From: Sphaeroforma arctica JP610
Taxonomy: Eukaryota > Opisthokonta > Ichthyosporea > Ichthyophonida
Assembly: GCF_001186125.1 (NCBI RefSeq)
Contig: NW_014040297.1
Coordinates: 26,809 to 50,497, forward strand
Reading direction: 5' to 3'
DNA: 23,689 nucleotides
How positions within the stretch are numbered: position 1 is the stretch's first letter; the number at the start of each line of letters is the position of its first letter. Under the pieces are notes generated by a model. That model saw only the letters and a list, made by a program, of their open reading frames with translations. It was not told the DNA's origin and made no database searches. Shown here one piece after another: positions 18,900-23,689 of the stretch. Made by a program: the position numbers and the translations under genes.

Positions 18900-19718
18900 T
18901 CAGGGCGACTATGCAACACGCTCGAAGCTGCGGTTGCTCACCGACTTTAGTGCTCACGCAAAGTCCAATGCGCCGTGTCCTCAGGGTTGCTCGCCACTGA
19001 GTTAGAGTCAAAAGGGTGCTCGACTGTACTCTAAGCATATAGATATCCTTGCCATACACAACCACCACTCATTGTATGCCGACTTCGTGCGTCGTATGTG
19101 TAATGTTCAAGGTTTGTTTCATGCCTCAGTATGCATAATGTTGTCCTGTTGTATTCTTGTCGCATCAAGGACACTGTACCACATCACCATATCACTGTGA
19201 TGTATTAGTGTTTTCTCAATACGATCTTATAGTGTAATTTAAGTATGTCTATATGTATAGCCGCTATAGTATTTGTTATGAATATGTATATACGTATAAC
19301 GATCGCCTCGCGATTGTACTGTAATGTCGTACCTAGTTGAATGGTATATGATGTGTAAGACTATTGTAAGGTCAACTAATATGCTATCCTGTATATGTCT
19401 TGCAAGTATTTTATTCATGCCTCAAGGTCTATATAAGTTTACTTTATTAATAATAACGTTTGAGTGTATAACCTCTCGTGCAGTCGTCACTCATGTATGC
19501 AGTGAGGACGCAGCCCCGGCCAGACATACAGGCGATCAAGGCCGCTCTAAGTCGACTCACACGAATTCGAATCCGCTGACGGTATGCAGTCACCACGTTC
19601 GGATCATCAAAGGCATCCGCTGTCACCCATGTGGGAGAGCCCTCTTACCAGCGCACCAGGTACTCCGATTGCTGAGTCGCCTCATTGTGGCGGTGTGATA
19701 TGATGTGCCGGAATGTCG
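18900..19718. other. No gene seen; possible 3' LTR zone of the Ty3/gypsy element
   Basis: This lies just beyond the 3' side (lower coordinates) of the minus-strand integrase and a purine tract at about 19719-19731. An AATAAA on the minus strand occurs at about 19443-19448. LTR ends could not be fixed because the other LTR is not in the window for comparison. Confidence 0.4.
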
Positions 19719-19728
19719 ATCCCCCTTC

Positions 19729-20760
19729 TCGCCATCGCGATTCACCTAGCGATGGCTCCGTAGACCGGTGAACTAGCCGAATAATCTTCACATTAACTGG
19801 ACGGTCTCTGAGTTCCGGTGGTTTCCTGCCATCCTTGTCTCGTAGATGGTAGCTCTGATTTACACGACTATGAATAACGGACCCAACAGAGGCTTCATGG
19901 CTTTGGTAGTCGCTCCCTGTGCGACTATCATGACAACGTCCCCTGGCTTAAATTAAATTAATCAAACGTTCGCATCTGGTCAGTGGCCTCCGTCATAGCA
20001 TCAGTATATTTGATGGTTTTCTGATGAAGTTTCGGCAGAATCGTCTTCTCAAGGTCATCCAATCGCTTAAGCCAAGCATCATTCGTTGTCGGAATATGAT
20101 CAGGTAAGTCATTAGTCATGTCTGCAAATGAAACATGGCGGCGCCCAAAGTAAACACTAAACGGTTCTGACTTGTACCGACGTGATTTCCGAAGGTTCTG
20201 ATAAAGCATGGTAAAAGGTAAGCGTTCATCCCACAATTCCGGACAGCCAACACAAAGCGCGCGCACACATTTGTGAATCTCCTTATGTTGGCGCTCTGCC
20301 GCACCCTATGTTTGAGGACGGTATGGTTGAGATGTCTTGTGTATAATTCCGAGTGCTCGTGTAATAGATCTGACAATGTTGTTGGCGAATTCAGTCCCCT
20401 CATCACTCTGAATTTTTCGAGGAAAGCCATGCTCACCAAACACCGATACTAACTCTGTCGCCACCGTCTTAGCATCTTTTGCAGGCAGCGCCCGTAGAAT
20501 AGAGTATCCGGATGCCACATCCAAGACATGTAGAATAAACTTATTGCCTTTAGTAGATGTCACTGCCATCGGAATGAGATCCATTTGAATATGGTCCCAT
20601 GGATAGCGTGCCGTAATACTCATTAAAGAATGAAATCCCTTCTTCATAGTGTTATTACCTAAACATGTGCGACATAGTTTACGGACCACTTCTGTTGTTG
20701 GTAGCATTTGCTCCCAATTGTGTCCATCGTCTCGCATCTGTTGCACCGTGCCCGCTGGAG
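19729..20760 (-). mobile_element. Integrase part of the Ty3/gypsy fossil
   Basis: Seen: a zinc-binding-type CRTCLGNN, then WDHIQMDLIPM and IQSDEGTEFANN, which carry the first two catalytic-type Asp residues of retroviral-type integrases, and a C-terminal domain with GDVVMIV and LLGPLFIV. It inserts the cDNA into host DNA in live relatives. This copy is part of the broken pol region. Confidence 0.9.
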
Positions 20761-21568
20761 CAGGATGTCCTTGTTCATGAAACTGTCAAGTAAGCTGCAC
20801 CCGGCGATCAGCTTCTTCATGTCCAGGATGATTAATCACCGTCGCCCCCGCACAAATCTCAGGCTTCTGTTCCGCAATCTGACGAGTACGTCTAGTCATG
20901 GCCGGTTGTGCCTATGTTTCTTGATAACGATTACTAGCTTTTTCACATACAAGTACCTCGAGACCCAAGTTACACCAAAATGATGGAGAAGCTTTGTAGC
21001 CCGATGGCGGGCCAATGCGTGCCACCACCGTATGTTCCCATGGATACTTACCACACGCCTGTGTGCCATGCTTCAAGAACGTATGGGCTGTTCGCGGAAT
21101 AAGCAATGGATCTGCCTGCATCATCGATATAAGTAGAGGAAACTATGACGCTCGTGTGTTCAATGGAAGACATATTGCCGCGGATGCCTTATCCGCCAAT
21201 ACTTTACGAAGTACTTTATGAATAAGGCGCCATGGTGGATTTATCCATGCATCGTACTTGGTCCAGTCAAATTTGAACGCGCCTCAGTCTTTATCGTATG
21301 TCCAGTATTGTCGTAACTGAGCATTGTGGCTTGATGCTAAGGCGTCAGCGTTGTTAGGTCCGAAGTGTTTTTGAACCTGATAAAAATCGGGGTACAACTT
21401 CCAGCACGATGTGTAGAAGATAGCCGGAAAGTTAATATCCGCCGTGCCCTCATGAACCCGGTTCTACATGTCTGGTAATTTATTCAGTTCACCTGGGACA
21501 TGTGTTATCACGAAGTTGGATTGCGCAATAATGTGATGCCATCGTTGCAGCATACTGTTCAATTTCAG

Positions 21569-22642
21569 TTAGGTGTTCATGTACACCAGCGCCTTGTGGT
21601 ACGTATGCACAGTAAATCGTTGGCCTATTAGATGATCATGGAAGTGGACCAATGCATATGCAAGTGCTAACAGTTCCTTCATCGTTGTCGCGTATGTCTG
21701 CTGCGCCTTGTTGAGAGTCTTCGAAAGGAACATCAGGTAGTGCTTGCGGCCGTCAATCAACTGAAATAATGCACCTCCAATACCATAATCACTGGCGTCA
21801 GTCTCTAATTCGAGTGGAACCCCGTCAACCGGAAAATTTAACCGTACTGCAGACACAATTGCCTCCTTAATCTGATCCCGCGCCAGTTGATGCTCTGGTT
21901 TACAACGATCCCCAATCGGTTCCTTCGGCTTGAGTTTTGAGAACGATCGTAGTGGGGCCACTTTATGTGCAAAGTTATGTAAGTGCTCATGTAGAAAGCT
22001 CGCCAGCCTCAATGCAGATGCTATGTCCCTTTGACATCGCGGCATTGGCCAGTCGATCAACCTTTGTTGCTTCTCATGATCAACGTCAATTTCTTTTGCC
22101 GAAACCTTCTTCCCCAGGACCATCACCTCGCTTACTGCAAAGTGGCACTTCTTCTGGTTAAGCTTGAAGTTGTTCTTGGTAAGCCGTCGGATGACCTCCA
22201 CTGTTGCAATATGTTCCTCGTAGTTATCAGATGCAATTATAAGGTCATCGACATAGCACTGCACGTTTAAACCCGCCATCAGGTTACTGATTGTGCGCTG
22301 GAATTGAGACGTGAGTGTCGACAATCCGAATGGAGCGGAAGTGAAGGAGTGTTGGTGACTGTCCCAAGTAAACGATAACATATGTTGTGAGTCCTCGTGA
22401 ACTGGAAGGCGATGACAGGCAGCTGATATATCTAATGTGGTATAATATCGCTTGCCTCTCAAGGTACTAATAATCTCATTAACCTTTGGTAATGTAAACT
22501 GGTCTCCCGGAATAAGGGCGTTGATTTGTCGCAAATCCAAACATACCCGAACCTTAATGAGTTCCCCCGATGGTGTAAATGATGGTACTGCTAGTAACGG
22601 CTGGTTGACCACTGACGCCGACGTATGACGCTTGGTGACCAA
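21569..22642 (-). mobile_element. Reverse transcriptase and RNase H part of the Ty3/gypsy fossil
   Basis: A 357-codon open stretch. Reverse transcriptase motifs in order are VCLDLRQINALI, TTLDISAACHRLPV, SAPFGLSTLTSQFQ and the YVDDLIIAS active-site box, followed by a thumb and connection with LGKKVSA. RNase H follows with LETDASDYGIGGALFQ and KELLALAYAL. The motif spacing and RT-then-RNase H order are typical of Ty3/gypsy. Confidence 0.95.
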
Positions 22643-23097
22643 TTCATGTTCCCATTTATGTACCTGTTGTGTGACGTGTGGTTTGTACTTGTCTTTTGTC
22701 GTCGAAGGCCCAAAAGTTTATCTCGAGGTATGGGAAGGGACACTTCGCTGCCTGGTAGAGTACATCGAGCCGCATCCAAAATGGTCTCGTTGGCATCTAA
22801 GTACTGTCGTAGACGTTGCCGTGTATCCTCAGGTTCGGACAAGTCTGGTGCCATACAAATGTCGATCGGTTCGAGTAGTTCATCCATAACATTACGATTG
22901 ATTTCTGGAAACGGTGTGGATAGTCCCGCAAGACCTAGGCCCAATTCGCCCATAATATCCATTCCAGAATTACATCAATATTATCGGGTAAATTCATAAG
23001 TTCAAACGTACAACCTGCAGCAGACTTTGTACCATATTGAACCGTTGTGGCGTGTGCCTTTGTAGTAAACACATCAAAATACGATACTATAACCTAC
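22643..23097 (-). mobile_element. Protease and linker part of the Ty3/gypsy fossil
   Basis: Upstream of the reverse transcriptase on the minus strand. Contains a MNLPDNIDVIL stretch near MDIMGELGLGLAG, resembling the C-terminal half of a retropepsin domain (the ILG-x-D region), then a linker of about 100 residues. The N-terminal half of the protease is not seen in the window, because another LTR element begins at 23098. Confidence 0.7.
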
Positions 23098-23239
23098 TGA
23101 GTCTCCCTGAGGCTCAGTGCGGTGTATTTATTCTTATATTTGATTGTCTACGTGGTCTACAAATAATTCACCTCGTGTGAATTAATTTAAACTAATTCTT
23201 ACTCCACACTGATAGTGGTTTAAAGGGACTTTTACTACA
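23098..23239 (-). mobile_element. Probable 3' LTR of a Ty1/copia-type element, about 142 bp, inserted in the Ty3 fossil
   Basis: The plus strand shows TGAGTCTCCC at 23098 and TTTTACTACA ending at 23239, i.e. TG...CA termini. Just outside, 23240-23253 read on the minus strand is GAGCTTGAGGGGAG, a typical copia-type polypurine tract. This implies a minus-strand element whose internal region continues right, out of the window. The length is short for an LTR but within the known range. The second LTR is not visible, so the call rests on termini and polypurine tract only. Confidence 0.5.
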
Positions 23240-23689
23240 CTCCCCTCAAGCTCAAACGTCACCAGTGATGGAAGAGCTTCAAAAATAAATGACCTCTTAA
23301 ACTATTGAAAATTAAACAAATAAAACTAGTGGTGTAGATTAAACAAAATAAAAAACTAGTGAAAATCCTTCTGCTGAGTAAGTTCGTGCCTTGGAAACTG
23401 ATCTTTTGAACCATCCCGGCTGTGCTGGTATATTCCCCCCCCCCCCCAAAAGCTAGGGTATCCGCTGGTATGTTTTTACCACCCCATAAGCTAGGGTATC
23501 CGCTGGAGTTATACTCGCCTATAAGCTCGAGTTGTGGAATCGCCGTTCGCCTCTACACCGTGGTGAAATCTCACGAGGAGAGACAAACTCCAATCCGGAA
23601 ATAGATGGAGATATCGAGTATTCATCAACGTAACGTTGTAATTATTGGTGTTGTGCCGCTTTCTTCTTCTGGCGAGTTTGCTCGGCTTT
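23240..23689 (-). mobile_element. Probable internal 3' region of the copia-type element, no coding recognised
   Basis: Begins with the polypurine tract and runs to the window edge. There are short A-rich direct repeats (ACTAGTGGTGTAGATTAAAC, then AAAACTAGTG), a poly-C run at 23437-23449, and a duplicated AAGCTAGGGTATCCGCTGG at about 23451 and 23489. I do not recognise RNase H or other coding here. Confidence 0.35.

Larger units (their letters stand above)
19719..23097 (-). mobile_element. Ty3/gypsy LTR retrotransposon fossil, pol region, broken
   Basis: Read on the minus strand, the order is protease, reverse transcriptase, RNase H, integrase, which is the Ty3/gypsy (Metaviridae) order. A purine tract at about 19719-19731 follows the integrase end and may be the polypurine tract. 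Gag and the 5' LTR are not in the window. The pol frame is broken in several places, so the copy is inactive. Domain motifs are still easily read, suggesting moderate rather than great age. The right end is interrupted at about 23097 by a second LTR element. Confidence 0.93.

Noticed and set aside
19556-19580. tRNA B-box-like word AATTCGAATCC
   Set aside because: No A box, cloverleaf or terminator could be drawn around it.
22625-22999. Plus-strand frames of 79-124 codons over the right end
   Set aside because: Antisense to the Ty3/gypsy pol region.

Overview
The window looks like nuclear DNA of an intron-rich eukaryote. It has spliceosomal introns, long AT and TG microsatellites, and decayed LTR and DNA transposons. 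The one clear host gene encodes a phosphorylase-kinase regulatory (alpha/beta) subunit, a family best known from animals and their unicellular relatives. A unicellular holozoan such as an ichthyosporean fits, but this is inference.

Layout. (1) 1-5376, plus strand: the last seven exons (423 codons plus stop) of a phosphorylase kinase regulatory subunit, ending in a CaaX box. The start lies left of the window. Three of the six visible introns carry tandem repeats whose unit contains an exon edge together with its splice site. A fourth has a tandem duplication just before its acceptor. Some of these extra splice sites keep the coding frame open. (2) 5377-8300: no recognisable gene; one promoter-like module near 7.54-7.59 kb. 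(3) About 8.36-12.5 kb: compact, apparently intronless, mostly broken reading frames on both strands. They include a Lys-Pro repeat protein and a GH114-like (polygalactosaminidase family) fossil with an internal tandem duplication; the rest is unrecognised. (4) 12.9-13.3 kb: AT microsatellite with a 20-N assembly gap, then an inverted-repeat segment. (5) 13354-16549, minus strand: an intron-rich Mutator-like (MULE) transposase gene. About thirteen exons can be chained with matching phases, through the DDE core to a C-terminal zinc knuckle. (6) 16.6-18.6 kb: T/G-rich, no gene seen. (7) 18678-18886: a seven-copy minisatellite of about 30 bp. (8) About 19719-23097, minus strand: a broken Ty3/gypsy LTR element with legible protease, reverse transcriptase, RNase H and integrase parts. 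It is interrupted near 23.1 kb by what looks like the 3' LTR of a Ty1/copia-type element running off the right edge.

The genes do not form a pathway. The host gene and the mobile elements are independent neighbours. The most unusual signal is the repeated copying of splice-site-bearing exon edges in the phosphorylase kinase gene, followed by the intron-rich and apparently well-preserved MULE gene.
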